Positions 46,397-55,526 of a stretch of 64,000 bases of DNA are shown here, in pieces (position 1 is the stretch's first letter; each line of letters opens with the position of its first letter). The notes under the pieces were generated by a model. The model was not told where the DNA came from. It saw only the letters and a program-made list of their open reading frames with translations, and did no database searches. Location: the NCBI GenBank assembly GCA_947629015.1, contig CANRCB010000001.1, positions 124,001 through 188,000 of the forward strand. The letters run 5' to 3'. The DNA comes from an uncultured Gemmiger sp. GTDB taxonomy: Bacteria; Bacillota; Clostridia; Oscillospirales; Ruminococcaceae. The translations under genes were made by a program, and so were the position numbers.

Positions 46397-47827
46397 ATGG
46401 CTAAACCGTTGCTCGAAACCAAAGCCCGCGTGGGCGTGTTTGCCATCGCGCTGGGCGCCTACCTGCCCCAATTCCCGAGCCTGGTGCCGGAATTCGAGGG
46501 CCAGTATGCCGCGTTCAAGAAAACCATCCCCGATACCGTCGAGCTCATCGACGGCGGGCTCGTCACCACCAAGGAGCTGGCCATGGCCGCGGGGGACAAG
46601 TTCCGCGCCGCCGATGTCGACCTTGTCATTTTGCAGCTGCTCACCTACGCCACCTCCTACAATATGCTGCCCGCCGTGCGCGATTTGGACGTGCCGGTCG
46701 TGCTCGTCAACGTGCAGAAAAAGCGCGCGCCGGACTACGCCAACACCGATACCCCGACCTGGCTCGGCGAGCTGTACGCCTGCGGCGCCGTCGGCGAGAT
46801 GGTGGCCGATCTGGAGCGCGCCGGCAAGCGCCACGCCGTCATCACCGGCGTCGTCGAGGGCGGCGACCCCGAGGTGCAGCGGGAGATCGAGGACTGGTGC
46901 CGCGCCGCGCAGGTGCGCCGCCGTTTCCGCGATACCAACATCGCCCAGATCGGCCGGCCCTACCCCGGCATGATGGACCTCTACATCGACGAGACCAACC
47001 TTTACCACCGCATGTGGCTCTACACCAAGCAGTTTGACTGGGAGAAGATGTGGGCCATCGCCGATAACATCACCGACGAGGCCGCCATCCGCGCCAAGGC
47101 CGAGGACATCCTTGATACGTTTGATATCGAGGGCGGCGGCACGGTGGAAAAGGTCTGGGATATGGCCAAATACGTCGTCGCTTTTGAAAAATGGGTCAAG
47201 GACGAGCAGCTCGGCCTCGTCGCCTCGCACTATGACGGCTTTGCGCAAGGCGTGGCGGGCAAGCTGGACAGTATGCTCATCCCGGCGTTCTCGATGCTCA
47301 TCAAGCAGGGCACGGCCTGCGCGGTCGAGGGCGATATCAAGGTCGCCATGGCGATGAGCATCTTAAAAACCATCGCCGGCACCGGCCAGCTTTCGGAAAT
47401 GTACTCCATCGACTTTGACGAGGACATCTGCATCATCGGGCATTCCGGCTCCGGCGACGCCGACATCTCGCAGGCGAAGAAGCCGACGATGAAGATCGTC
47501 CCCGTCTTCCACGGCAAGACCGGCGGCGGGTACTTGACGCAGTTCTACCCGCCGGTCGGGCCCATCACCTTCCTTGGCATCACGCAGGACCGCGACGGGC
47601 ACTTCAAGTTCGTGGTGGCCGAGGGCGAGAACGAGCCCGGGCCCATCTTCACCTTCGGCGATACCAATATGCGTATGCGCTTTACCTGCGGAGCCAGGGA
47701 TTTCTGCAACCGCTGGAGCGAGGCCGGCCCCACCCACCACATGGCCGCCGCCGTTGGCCGCCACATCGACACGATTTTGAAGGTAGCCAAAATTTTCAAC
47801 GTGCCGGTGGACATCATCACACGGTGA
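46397..47827 (+). CDS. Sugar isomerase of the L-arabinose/L-fucose isomerase superfamily
   Basis: 476 residues. The sequence is of the AraA/FucI fold: an N-terminal Rossmann-like part (VELIDGGLVTTKELAMAAGDKFRAADVDLVILQLLTYATSYNM), and a C-terminal metal-binding region with Glu311 (CAVEGDIKVAMAM), an acidic cluster DFDEDICIIGHSG (His349) and the histidines of THHMAAAVGRH. It does not resemble RhaA. Its place between rhaB and rhaD suggests it turns L-rhamnose into L-rhamnulose, replacing RhaA; that is inference. L-fucose or another aldose is the alternative. Confidence 0.85.
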   Translation: MAKPLLETKARVGVFAIALGAYLPQFPSLVPEFEGQYAAFKKTIPDTVELIDGGLVTTKELAMAAGDKFRAADVDLVILQLLTYATSYNMLPAVRDLDVPVVLVNVQKKRAPDYANTDTPTWLGELYACGAVGEMVADLERAGKRHAVITGVVEGGDPEVQREIEDWCRAAQVRRRFRDTNIAQIGRPYPGMMDLYIDETNLYHRMWLYTKQFDWEKMWAIADNITDEAAIRAKAEDILDTFDIEGGGTVEKVWDMAKYVVAFEKWVKDEQLGLVASHYDGFAQGVAGKLDSMLIPAFSMLIKQGTACAVEGDIKVAMAMSILKTIAGTGQLSEMYSIDFDEDICIIGHSGSGDADISQAKKPTMKIVPVFHGKTGGGYLTQFYPPVGPITFLGITQDRDGHFKFVVAEGENEPGPIFTFGDTNMRMRFTCGARDFCNRWSEAGPTHHMAAAVGRHIDTILKVAKIFNVPVDIITR

Positions 47828-47849
47828 CATATCGCCTGTTTGCGGGCCG

Positions 47850-47910
47850 TCCGGAGGCCGGCCCCTACGATGAGCCAAGTGTAGGGGGCGGCGTCCCCGA
47901 CGCCCCGCAA
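47850..47910. repeat. GTAGGG-type repeat between isomerase and rhaD
   Basis: GGCCGTCCGGAGGCCGGCCCCTAC (47848-47871) is followed by GTAGGGGGCG (47881-47890) and the 20-mer GCGTCCCCGACGCCCCGCAA (47891-47910), which also occurs at 46345-46364. It is related to the palindromic repeats elsewhere. Confidence 0.75.
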
Positions 47911-47954
47911 GGCGCAGCAACGCAACAACATAACAACGAAAGGACGGAATTTTT

Positions 47955-48779
47955 ATGAGTATCTATGATGTTGAATGTGTCAAAGGCTTTATCCGTATGT
48001 GCACCGACGGCTGGCTCCAGGGCTGGCATGAGCGCAACGGCGGCAACCTCACCTACCGCATGAAGGCGGAGGACATCGAAGCCTGCAAACCGTACTTTGA
48101 CGCCCAGCCGCGCGAGTGGGTCAATATGGGCGTGCAGGCCGACAACCTCGCCGGCGAATATTTCATCACGACGGGGAGCGGCAAGTTCTTCCGCAACGTC
48201 GAGCCCGACCCCATCCACAGCATCGGCATCGTGGAGATCAATGCGAAGGGCGACAGCTGGCGCATCGTCTGGGGCCTGGCCGATGGGGCCAAGCCGACGA
48301 GTGAGTTCCCCAGCCACTTTATGAACCACAGTGTGCGCAAGGCGGCGACGAACGGCGAGAACCGCGTGATTTATCACTGCCACGCCACCAACGTGATCGC
48401 ACTGACCTATGTGCTGCCCTTGACCGACCGCGATTTCTCCCGCGCACTGTGGCAGTCGGCCACCGAATGCCCGGTCGTCTTCCCTGAGGGCGTCGGCGTC
48501 TGCCCGTGGATGGTGCCGGGCGGCGCGGACATCGCCATGGCCACATCTGAGCTGATGAAGAAGTACCAGGCCGCCATCTGGGCGCAGCACGGGCTCTTTG
48601 CCAGCGGCCCGGACTTTGACATCACCTTCGGCCTTGCGCACACGATTGAAAAGAGCGCCGAGATCTACTGGAAGGTGCTCTCGACCGGCAAGCCGATTTT
48701 GCAGACCATCACCGACGACGCGCTGCGCGCCATCGCGCACGATTTCGGCGTGCAGCTCAATGAGGAATTCCTCGACTAA
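47955..48779 (+). CDS. rhaD: Rhamnulose-1-phosphate aldolase
   Basis: 274-residue class II aldolase splitting L-rhamnulose 1-phosphate into dihydroxyacetone phosphate and L-lactaldehyde. Glu117 (SEFPSH), His141 and His143 (YHCHATN) and His212 (WAQHGLF) fall at exactly the residue numbers of the E. coli RhaD catalytic and zinc residues. It begins with GWHERNGGNLTYR, a class II aldolase start. ATG behind GAAAGGACGG. Third gene of the operon. Confidence 0.97.
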   Translation: MSIYDVECVKGFIRMCTDGWLQGWHERNGGNLTYRMKAEDIEACKPYFDAQPREWVNMGVQADNLAGEYFITTGSGKFFRNVEPDPIHSIGIVEINAKGDSWRIVWGLADGAKPTSEFPSHFMNHSVRKAATNGENRVIYHCHATNVIALTYVLPLTDRDFSRALWQSATECPVVFPEGVGVCPWMVPGGADIAMATSELMKKYQAAIWAQHGLFASGPDFDITFGLAHTIEKSAEIYWKVLSTGKPILQTITDDALRAIAHDFGVQLNEEFLD

Positions 48780-48803
48780 GCGGGAAAAACGGAGCGTGTC
48801 GGG

Positions 48804-49223
48804 ATGGAATATAAGCGCTTTGGGGATACTGTGGTTTTGCGCCTTGACCCCGGCGAGGAGATCTGCGCAAGCCTTCTTGCGCTGGCCGCGCAGGAAAATA
48901 TCGCCCTGGCCGAGGTCAGCGGGCTGGGCGCCGTGGATGATTTTACCACCGGCGTGTTTGATACCGTGCAAAAGCAGTACCACGCCAACCGGTTTGCCGG
49001 CGCCTACGAGATCACCTCGCTGACCGGCACCCTCACAAGGCAAAACGGCAAGCCTTATCTGCATCTGCACATGAGCGCCGGCGATGCAAAAGGCAGCGTT
49101 GTCGGCGGGCATCTGAACAGCGCCCGTGTCAGCGCCACGGCCGAGATCACCGTGCGGGTGCTGGCAGGGGAGGTGGGCCGCCGCTACAGCGAGACGGTCG
49201 GCCTCAATCTGCTGGAATTTTGA
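48804..49223 (+). CDS. PPC/DUF296-domain protein
   Basis: 139 residues, a single plant-and-prokaryote-conserved (DUF296) domain: [44 protein letters not shown], and [18 protein letters not shown], whose histidines form the metal-like site of bacterial members. The fold is trimeric and sometimes linked to DNA-binding hooks. Its role is unknown. It lies 24 bp after rhaD and ends the rhamnose operon, so a link to sugar metabolism is plausible. Confidence 0.88.
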   Translation: MEYKRFGDTVVLRLDPGEEICASLLALAAQENIALAEVSGLGAVDDFTTGVFDTVQKQYHANRFAGAYEITSLTGTLTRQNGKPYLHLHMSAGDAKGSVVGGHLNSARVSATAEITVRVLAGEVGRRYSETVGLNLLEF

Positions 49224-49243
49224 CCTGCTTTTTAACACCAAAC

Positions 49244-49274
49244 GCCCCGCCGCCGGCACAGCCGGCGGCGGGGC
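49244..49274 (+). terminator. Hairpin terminator of the rhamnose operon
   Basis: GCCCCGCCGCCGGC (49244-49257) pairs perfectly with GCCGGCGGCGGGGC (49261-49274) around ACA. No strong T-run directly after it. Confidence 0.7.
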
Positions 49275-49283
49275 TCCGCGTGT

Positions 49284-49417
49284 AAAAAAGCGCTTTCACG
49301 GGTGGATTTGTAGGGCGGGGGCTTGCCCCCGCCGTGCCCCCTTGCTGCCGCAACAACATTTTCCGGCGGGCTCAAGAGCCCGCCCTACACATTTCCATGG
49401 GGCAACGATTCTTTTTT
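49284..49417 (+). repeat. Dispersed palindromic repeat, copy B
   Basis: Core 49310-49388, from GTAGGGCGGG to CCCGCCCTAC, with the same two hairpins and the same flanks (AGCGCTTTCACGGGTGGATTT before, TTCCATGGGGCAACGATT after) as copy A. It lies between the rhamnose operon and the helicase gene. Confidence 0.93.
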
Positions 49418-49466
49418 ACAGTCTGCACCCTGCCGCCGGGGGGAATGCCCTATATGGCCAAGGCGG

Positions 49467-51860
49467 TCAAGCCTGCCAAAAGGCGGCCAGCGCCTTTTGC
49501 AGGGCGGCGGCACCCCGCAGCGTTTGCAGGTGGGCCCAGTGCGGCGGCATCAGCGCACGGTAGGCGGGCGCTGCGAACCGGTCGTCCAGCAGCAGCACCA
49601 CGCCCTTGTCCTGCGGGGTGCGGATCAGCCGGCCGGCGGCCTGCAGCACCTTGTTCATGCCGGGGTAGCGGTAGGCATAGTCAAACCCGCTGCCGCGCGT
49701 CGCCTCAAAATAATCGCGCAGCTGCTCCTGCCGGGGGCCGACCTGCGGCAGGCCCGGCCCCACCACCGCCACGCCGATGAGCCGGTCTCCCACAAGGTCG
49801 ACCCCTTCGCCGAACACGCCGCCCAGCACCGCGAACCCCAGCAGCGGGGCGGCGGGGGTGGGGGAAAAATGCGCAAGGAACGCCGCGCGCCCGGCCTCGT
49901 CCAGGCCGCTCTCCTGCCGCAGCGCCGGGATGGCGGGGTACAGCGCGGCAAACCGCTCGTACACCGTTTGCAGGTAGGCATAGCTGGGGAAAAAGGCAAG
50001 GTAGTTGCCGATTTTCCCGCGCACCATCGCGGCCAGATACTCCGCCACCCGGTCGGTGCTTTGGGCGCGGTCAGCGTAGCGGGTGCTTACGTCACACGCG
50101 CAAAAAAGGCCAAGGTTTTGCGGCGGGAACGGGCTTTTGAGCGCCACAGCCCCGGCGTTTGGGATGCCGCACAGGTCCCGGTAATACCCGGCCGGGGCCA
50201 GCGTCGCGCTGTAGAGCACCGCCGCGCGGCCGCGGGCAAAATCCTCGGCCAGAAAGGCGCCGGGGTCAAGGCAGAGCTGGCACAGCAAAACCTCGCTGCC
50301 GCGGGCGCTGGCCTGCAAGACAAAATGCCCGTCATAGGTATCGGCCACGCGCAGCCATTCCCGCACCGAAAAATACAACTGCAACAGCGTTTCGTGCGCT
50401 TCGCCCTCGCGATGCTCGTCCAGCCATAGCTGCAAAGGCTCACACAGGGCGGTCAACGCGTGGGTAAGGGCCTCGTCCGCTTCCTTTTGAAAGACCACCT
50501 GCCCGAACCGCCCGCCCTGTTCGGCCTCACAGCGGCGCCGCCAGGCAAGGAAAATGCCGTTTACGCGGGCAAGGGCGCTTTTCAGCCGGCTTTTTGGCTT
50601 GCCCAGCAGCCTTTTGGCGGCGGTAAAATCGCTTTTGGCAAGGCGGGCGCTGTGCATCTCCCGCGCGCGCTCCGGCAGGTTGTGCGCCTCGTCGATGAGG
50701 AAAAGATAGTCCCCCTTGCCGTCAAAAAAGCGGCGCAGGCGCACCACGGGGTCAAACAGGTAGTTGTAGTCCCCGATGACCACATCGCTCCACACGCTGG
50801 CATCCAGCCCCAGCTCGGCCGGGCAGACACGGTGCTCCCGCGCAAGGGCCTGCAGCGCCTCGGCCGTCAGGGCCGGGGCATCCAGCGCGTGCCACAAAGC
50901 GTCGCGCCAGCGGTCATAGTAGCCGTTGGCATAGGGGCAGGCGTCGGGCGTGCACTCGCACCGTTCACACAGGCAGAGCTTTTCCTTGGCGGTCAGCGTC
51001 AGGCTGCGCAGGGCAAGGCCCGGCGTATTCTGCCGCAGCAGGGCCAGCGCGTTTTCCGCCGCCGTGCGGGCGGTGCCGCGGGCCGTCAGGTAAAAGACCG
51101 GTCCCTCCACACCGGCGCCCAGCGCTTTCAGGGCGGGGAAGAGCGCGCTCATCGTTTTGCCGATGCCGGTCGGCGCCTGGCACAAAAGCTGCCCGCCGTT
51201 TTGGCACACGCCGTAGACCTGGGCGGCCATCGCGCGCTGGCCGGGACGGTAGCTTTCAAACGGGAAGGCGAGCGCCCGCAGGCTTTCGGTGCGGGCCAGC
51301 CGCTCCGCCGCCGCGCGTTTGGCCCACGGCGCGTACTGCGTCAAGAGGTCGGTCAAAAACCCGTCCAGCTCGGCGGCGGTGCAGTCCCGCGCAAAGCGCA
51401 GCGTCAGCGCCTCGTCCGGCTGGTGGTAGGTCAGCTGTACGCGCACGGTGCTTACGGCTTGCTGGCGCGCCAGGATGGCGGCATACAGCTGCCCCTGCGC
51501 CCAATGCTCCGGGGACTGCCCGCCCGTGATGGCGGCGGGGGGCAGCAGGGTGGTCTTGATCTCGTCAACGGTCAAAACGCCGTCGGGCGCGGTAAAAATG
51601 CCGTCGGCGCGGCCCTCCAGGGTGTACTCCACCCCGGCGCAGGCCAGCGTCTCTTTTAAGGCGACCTCGGCCTTGTAGTCCAGGTGCTCCTTTACGGCGG
51701 CGCGCTGCAGCATACGGTGCAGGCGCGCACCCTCCTGCGCGCGGTCAAACCCGCCAAGGCGGTTGTCGATGGAGCCGCCGCGCAGCAAAAATTCCGCCAG
51801 ATGCCGCACCGGCAGCGTTACGGCCGGCAGAGGGGGCGCAGCGGGCTCATGGTGCGGCAT
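49467..51860 (-). CDS. DinG/XPD-type superfamily 2 DNA helicase with N-terminal nuclease-like domain
   Basis: 797 residues. Residues ~55-135 look like a PD-(D/E)xK nuclease or Cas4-like fold (EGRADGIF, then VDEIKTT with Glu100-Lys102, then QLYAAIL). The helicase follows: Walker A QAPTGIGKT (~228-236), an iron-sulfur cysteine cluster (Cys296, 298, 301, 303, 308 in CLCERCECTPDACPY), and a DEAH box (Asp390-His393). C-terminal motifs lie around GVFGEGVDLVGDRLIG and QAAGRLIRTPQDKG. It probably unwinds DNA 5' to 3' in repair. It ends the minus-strand cluster beginning near 53661. Confidence 0.9.
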   Translation of the reverse strand: MPHHEPAAPPLPAVTLPVRHLAEFLLRGGSIDNRLGGFDRAQEGARLHRMLQRAAVKEHLDYKAEVALKETLACAGVEYTLEGRADGIFTAPDGVLTVDEIKTTLLPPAAITGGQSPEHWAQGQLYAAILARQQAVSTVRVQLTYHQPDEALTLRFARDCTAAELDGFLTDLLTQYAPWAKRAAAERLARTESLRALAFPFESYRPGQRAMAAQVYGVCQNGGQLLCQAPTGIGKTMSALFPALKALGAGVEGPVFYLTARGTARTAAENALALLRQNTPGLALRSLTLTAKEKLCLCERCECTPDACPYANGYYDRWRDALWHALDAPALTAEALQALAREHRVCPAELGLDASVWSDVVIGDYNYLFDPVVRLRRFFDGKGDYLFLIDEAHNLPERAREMHSARLAKSDFTAAKRLLGKPKSRLKSALARVNGIFLAWRRRCEAEQGGRFGQVVFQKEADEALTHALTALCEPLQLWLDEHREGEAHETLLQLYFSVREWLRVADTYDGHFVLQASARGSEVLLCQLCLDPGAFLAEDFARGRAAVLYSATLAPAGYYRDLCGIPNAGAVALKSPFPPQNLGLFCACDVSTRYADRAQSTDRVAEYLAAMVRGKIGNYLAFFPSYAYLQTVYERFAALYPAIPALRQESGLDEAGRAAFLAHFSPTPAAPLLGFAVLGGVFGEGVDLVGDRLIGVAVVGPGLPQVGPRQEQLRDYFEATRGSGFDYAYRYPGMNKVLQAAGRLIRTPQDKGVVLLLDDRFAAPAYRALMPPHWAHLQTLRGAAALQKALAAFWQA

Positions 51861-51875
51861 CCGGCGGTACCTCCT

Positions 51876-52988
51876 TTACGGCTGCGGGAGGGTGTTGCCG
51901 AACAGCTCCCGCTCCATTGCCTGCCGCGCCGCCTCCACGGCGGCAAAATCGGCGGCGGCGATATAATACGTTTCCAGCTCGTCATGCACGGCCTTGGCGC
52001 GCGCCTGCAAGGCACAGGTCTGGCGCAGCAGCGCGTCGACGCCGCGCTTTTGGCACGCCAGCGCCGCGCGGCAGGCTTTGAGGGCATCGGCGCGCAGAAA
52101 GCGGCGCAGGCGCAGGTTCTTCTGCCCCGGGTACGCCATGGGGTGCCACGCGTTGGCGGTGACGAACGCCACCCCCAGCCCGGGGAGCAGCAGATGGTCG
52201 AGCTTTGTCTGATCTGTCGGGCAGTGGCACAGGATGGCGTCATACCCGTTTTGGCGCGCGTGCTCCGCCAGCTGCGCCAGCAGCAGCGGCGCGGCGGCGC
52301 CGTAGGGGTCCTGCAGGGCATAGACGGTATCGGCCAGGGCGGGCACGGTATCGTAGAACACCGTCAAACCCTGCGGGGTGGGCGCGCTCAAAAGGCGGTG
52401 GGCCTGTGCGCCCGGCCGCACGCCCTTTTTGGCCGGCATCGTCCGCGCGGCCAGATACCGCCCGAACCGCTGCAATCTGGCGGTGTCCAGCGTTTCGGCC
52501 GCCATGGCGCGGCGCTGGGCCAGCAGCCCGCAGGCAAGGGCAAAATGCGCGCCCGCCTGCCGCAGCAGGGCGGCGTTCTTTTCGCCGGCGGCCAGGATGG
52601 CGCTGCGGTGCGCCGCCAGACAGGCGTTGTCCAGCATGGCATACAGGCTCACCACCCGCTCGGCCGCGCCGGGGTACTTGCAGTCCAGCGTGTGGGGGGC
52701 GGTGGCATCCAAAAACAGCGCGCCGACATCGGTCATCAGCACGCCGTCCAGGCTGTCCGGGTCACTTGAGCAGTGGATGCGCTCGATATGCTCTTTGCCG
52801 CGCTCGGTGGGGCGCATCGCGTCCGCAACGGCAAGGCGCCGCATAAAGGTGGATTTGCCGCACCCCGGCCCCGCCTTGATGAGATAGGTTTGCACGCCGG
52901 GCGCGGCGGCCGCCTCGGCGAACCAGCCGGTGAAGCCGGAGGGGGACAGCGCCCCCAAAAAGAAATCGACCACGGGTTTGCAGCGCAT
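51876..52988 (-). CDS. P-loop ATPase of unknown function
   Basis: 370 residues. The Walker A motif GPGCGKST is near residue 41. The following region (MRRLAVADAMRPTERGKEHIERIHCSSDPDSLDGVLMTDVGALFLDATAPHT) resembles an uncharacterised Firmicutes ATPase family (PRK06851-like). A second nucleotide-binding-like half may follow, without a clear second P-loop. The ATG at 52988 is preceded by AAGGAGG; a GTG two codons upstream is less well spaced. It lies 15 bp before the helicase gene, so a shared transcript is likely. Confidence 0.8.
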   Translation of the reverse strand: MRCKPVVDFFLGALSPSGFTGWFAEAAAAPGVQTYLIKAGPGCGKSTFMRRLAVADAMRPTERGKEHIERIHCSSDPDSLDGVLMTDVGALFLDATAPHTLDCKYPGAAERVVSLYAMLDNACLAAHRSAILAAGEKNAALLRQAGAHFALACGLLAQRRAMAAETLDTARLQRFGRYLAARTMPAKKGVRPGAQAHRLLSAPTPQGLTVFYDTVPALADTVYALQDPYGAAAPLLLAQLAEHARQNGYDAILCHCPTDQTKLDHLLLPGLGVAFVTANAWHPMAYPGQKNLRLRRFLRADALKACRAALACQKRGVDALLRQTCALQARAKAVHDELETYYIAAADFAAVEAARQAMERELFGNTLPQP

Positions 52989-53088
52989 ACGCACAGCCTC
53001 CTTTGCAAAAATGCCACAGGGAACTGCGCCATGCTATGTGCCAAACAGCCAAAGTGTTACCCGCGATACTTTGATCGCGGTGCGCCCT

Positions 53089-53661
53089 CTAAACGCGATA
53101 GGTGTGGGTGCACACCTCGTTTATTTTGTCCCGCAGGGCGGCAAAATCGCCAAAAGCCTGGGGCTTGTTGTTGGGGTTGCGCAAAAGCGCCGCCGGATGC
53201 AGCGTCGCCATGAACAGCGTGCCCTGCTTGTCAAAGAATTTGCCGTGGTCCTTGGTCACCGAAAATTTCGGGTCGATGAGCTGCTGCGCCGCCACGCGGC
53301 CAAGGCAGACCACGATTTTGGGCCGCAGCAGGCGGAACTGCTGGCGCAGCCACGGCAGGCAGGCGGCGGATTCCTCCGGCAGGGGGTCGCGGTTTTCGGG
53401 CGGGCGGCACTTGACGATGTTGGCGATAAAGATGTTTTTGCCGCGGTCAAGGTCGATGGCCTCCAGGTAATGGTCCAGCAGCTGGCCGCTGCGCCCCACA
53501 AAGGGCAGGCCCTGCTCGTCCTCGTTGGCGCCGGGGCCCTCGCCCACAAACAGCACCTCGGCGTCCGGCACGCCCTGGCCGAACACGACGTGCTTGCGCG
53601 TCTCGCACAGGGGGCATTTGCGGCAGGCAAGGCATTCCTGCTTCAAGGTCTCAAAATCCAT
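53089..53661 (-). CDS. Uracil-DNA glycosylase, family 4
   Basis: 190 residues. It removes uracil from DNA. Iron-sulfur cysteines lie in [14 protein letters not shown] (Cys10, 13, 16, 19 region) and near [17 protein letters not shown]. Catalytic motif 1 is [24 protein letters not shown] and motif 2 is the [12 protein letters not shown] block, both typical of the thermostable UDGa-type family. It is downstream of the amylase gene on the same strand; repair enzymes follow, so the cluster is mixed. Confidence 0.95.
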   Translation of the reverse strand: MDFETLKQECLACRKCPLCETRKHVVFGQGVPDAEVLFVGEGPGANEDEQGLPFVGRSGQLLDHYLEAIDLDRGKNIFIANIVKCRPPENRDPLPEESAACLPWLRQQFRLLRPKIVVCLGRVAAQQLIDPKFSVTKDHGKFFDKQGTLFMATLHPAALLRNPNNKPQAFGDFAALRDKINEVCTHTYRV

Positions 53662-53696
53662 GGCAAAGCACCTCTTTTGTCAAAATCGGCGCGGGC

Positions 53697-55370
53697 TCAC
53701 TGCCCGAGCACGGCGCTGGTCTGCGCGTCCAGCGTCAGGCGGGTGCCGTCCAGCGCGGCGCTGCCCATGCCGACGGCGGCGTTGAGCGTGGTAAACGGAA
53801 GGTCGGTGGCATCGGCAAGGTCCACGGTAACGGCCTCGTCGGAGGGGTTGTGGAGCACGGCAACGGCCGTGCCCTCGTACTGCGAGACAAAACCGCCCGC
53901 CTTGCCGCCGTCAAAAACAAGGGGGATATAGTCCCCGCGCGCGATGGCGGGGTTTGCCTTGCGCACAAGGATGAGCTTTTTATAGTAGTTGTACAGGCTG
54001 CCGGCGTCCGGCAGCTGCTCGGCGGCGGTGGCGGATACGCGGTTGTCGGCGGCGTAGGTGCTGCCCTCGGGGTCCTGCACGGTGTCGCCGTCGCCCCATT
54101 CCATCTTGAGGCGGCGGTTGGCGTCGGTGTTGGCGCCCCCGCGGGAACCGCGCTGGCCAAGCTCCTCGCCGTAATAAAGGAACGGCGAGCCGGGGCCCAG
54201 GATGTACAGGTTGGCCGCCATCTGGGCCTGCCCGCTGGCGGCGGTCAGGTAGCCCGCCGCGCGGTCGGTATCGTGGTTGGCGATGAAGGGCACCATCATC
54301 GCGTCCTCGTTGAGGGCGTGGATCTCGTCAAGATACAGATCCACATAGTTCGTATAGGAATCGATGCTGCCGCCCTTGGCCGCCGAGGCGATGTAACCGC
54401 TGGGCTGGCTGACAGTGAAATTGAAGCAGTTGAGCGCCGGGAAATACCGGTCGGTCACGCCGTCGGCGTCCCACACCTCGGCCACGGTGTAGATGTCCGG
54501 CTTGATGGCTTTGAGCTGGTCGATGTACCATACCCAGAAAGCGCCGCTCTGCTCATTGTCGCCAAAATAGATATACTTGGCCGCGTCAAAGCGGAACCCG
54601 TCCAGCCCCAGGTCAAGGTAATGCTTCGCCACCTCGACGACGGCCTCGCGCACGGCGTCGTTGTCATAGTTGAGCTCCGGCATATCGGGGGAGAAGTTGC
54701 ACTCATAATATTCGTCGGTGCCGGGGATCTTTACAAAGGTACGCCCGCCGGGCACGCTGCCCTCCGGCGCCCAGGTATAAAAATCGTAATAGGGGTCGGC
54801 GGTATCGCCGTTCTGGTGCGCGGCGGCAAAGGCAAGGAACCACGGGTTGTCGGTGCCGGTGTGGTTGATGACCATATCCATGATGAGCTTGATGCCCCGC
54901 TCATGGCAGGCGTCGGCCAGCTCCTTGAGGTCCGCCTCGGTGCCAAAGGCCGGGTCGACGGCATAGTAATCGTCCACATCGTACTTGTGGTAGCTTTTGG
55001 AAGTCAGGACAGGGGAGAGCCAGATGCCCTCGATGCCAAGGCTCAAGCCGTCGGTATCGTCGCCGTCGTTGAGGTAATCCAGCCGGTCGATGATGCCGCG
55101 CAGATCGCCCTTGCCGTCCCCGTCGGAATCCGAGAAGGAACCGACGAAGATCTCGTAGAACACGCGGTAGTTGTCGTCCGGCGCGGCGGCGCCCTGCGGG
55201 GTTACGTCTGTAACGGAATATTCCTCCGCCGGGGCCGCGGGCGTCGGCGGCGTATCGGGGAGGGCCGCGGCGTCCGGCGCGCCGGAGCCTTCCGCGCCGC
55301 CCGCCGGGCGCGCGGAGCAGGCGGAAAGCAGGAACAAAAGCGCAAAAAGCGATGCCAAATACCGTTTCAT
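53697..55370 (-). CDS. Alpha-amylase family (GH13) lipoprotein
   Basis: 557 residues. The signal peptide ends in LLSACS (Cys18), so the enzyme is lipid-anchored outside the cell. A Pro/Ala-rich linker leads to a TIM barrel: region [10 protein letters not shown], the nucleophile Asp262 ([11 protein letters not shown]), the acid/base Glu298 (TVAEVWD) and Asp367 (IANHDTDR). DSDGDGKGD (81-89) looks like the calcium loop of oligo-1,6-glucosidase-like enzymes. It should cut starch-type glucans to oligosaccharides, suiting the maltose-type importer at 57034-62004. Confidence 0.94.
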   Translation of the reverse strand: MKRYLASLFALLFLLSACSARPAGGAEGSGAPDAAALPDTPPTPAAPAEEYSVTDVTPQGAAAPDDNYRVFYEIFVGSFSDSDGDGKGDLRGIIDRLDYLNDGDDTDGLSLGIEGIWLSPVLTSKSYHKYDVDDYYAVDPAFGTEADLKELADACHERGIKLIMDMVINHTGTDNPWFLAFAAAHQNGDTADPYYDFYTWAPEGSVPGGRTFVKIPGTDEYYECNFSPDMPELNYDNDAVREAVVEVAKHYLDLGLDGFRFDAAKYIYFGDNEQSGAFWVWYIDQLKAIKPDIYTVAEVWDADGVTDRYFPALNCFNFTVSQPSGYIASAAKGGSIDSYTNYVDLYLDEIHALNEDAMMVPFIANHDTDRAAGYLTAASGQAQMAANLYILGPGSPFLYYGEELGQRGSRGGANTDANRRLKMEWGDGDTVQDPEGSTYAADNRVSATAAEQLPDAGSLYNYYKKLILVRKANPAIARGDYIPLVFDGGKAGGFVSQYEGTAVAVLHNPSDEAVTVDLADATDLPFTTLNAAVGMGSAALDGTRLTLDAQTSAVLGQ

Positions 55371-55419
55371 ATCCGGTGCCTCCGTTGTTTTGTTTGCGGT
55401 AAAAGGGGCCTACCGCTCC

Positions 55420-55449
55420 ATTATGACGCCGCGCGCGGGCAGTTGTCAA
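55420..55449 (-). promoter_or_regulatory. Promoter of the amylase gene
   Basis: On the minus strand TTGACA (55449-55444), 18 bp, CATAAT (55425-55420). Confidence 0.75.
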
Positions 55450-55475
55450 GCCAAAAAACGTTTGCGCCGCCGCGC

Positions 55476-55504
55476 TTGTAAAACGGGGCGGGGTGTGCTA
55501 TTTT
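55476..55504 (+). promoter_or_regulatory. Promoter of the small membrane protein pair
   Basis: TTGTAA (55476-55481), 17 bp, TATTTT (55499-55504). Transcription would start near 55511, so the leader is very short. Confidence 0.5.
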
Positions 55505-55526
55505 AATAAAAAAGGTGGTGGGGGAT

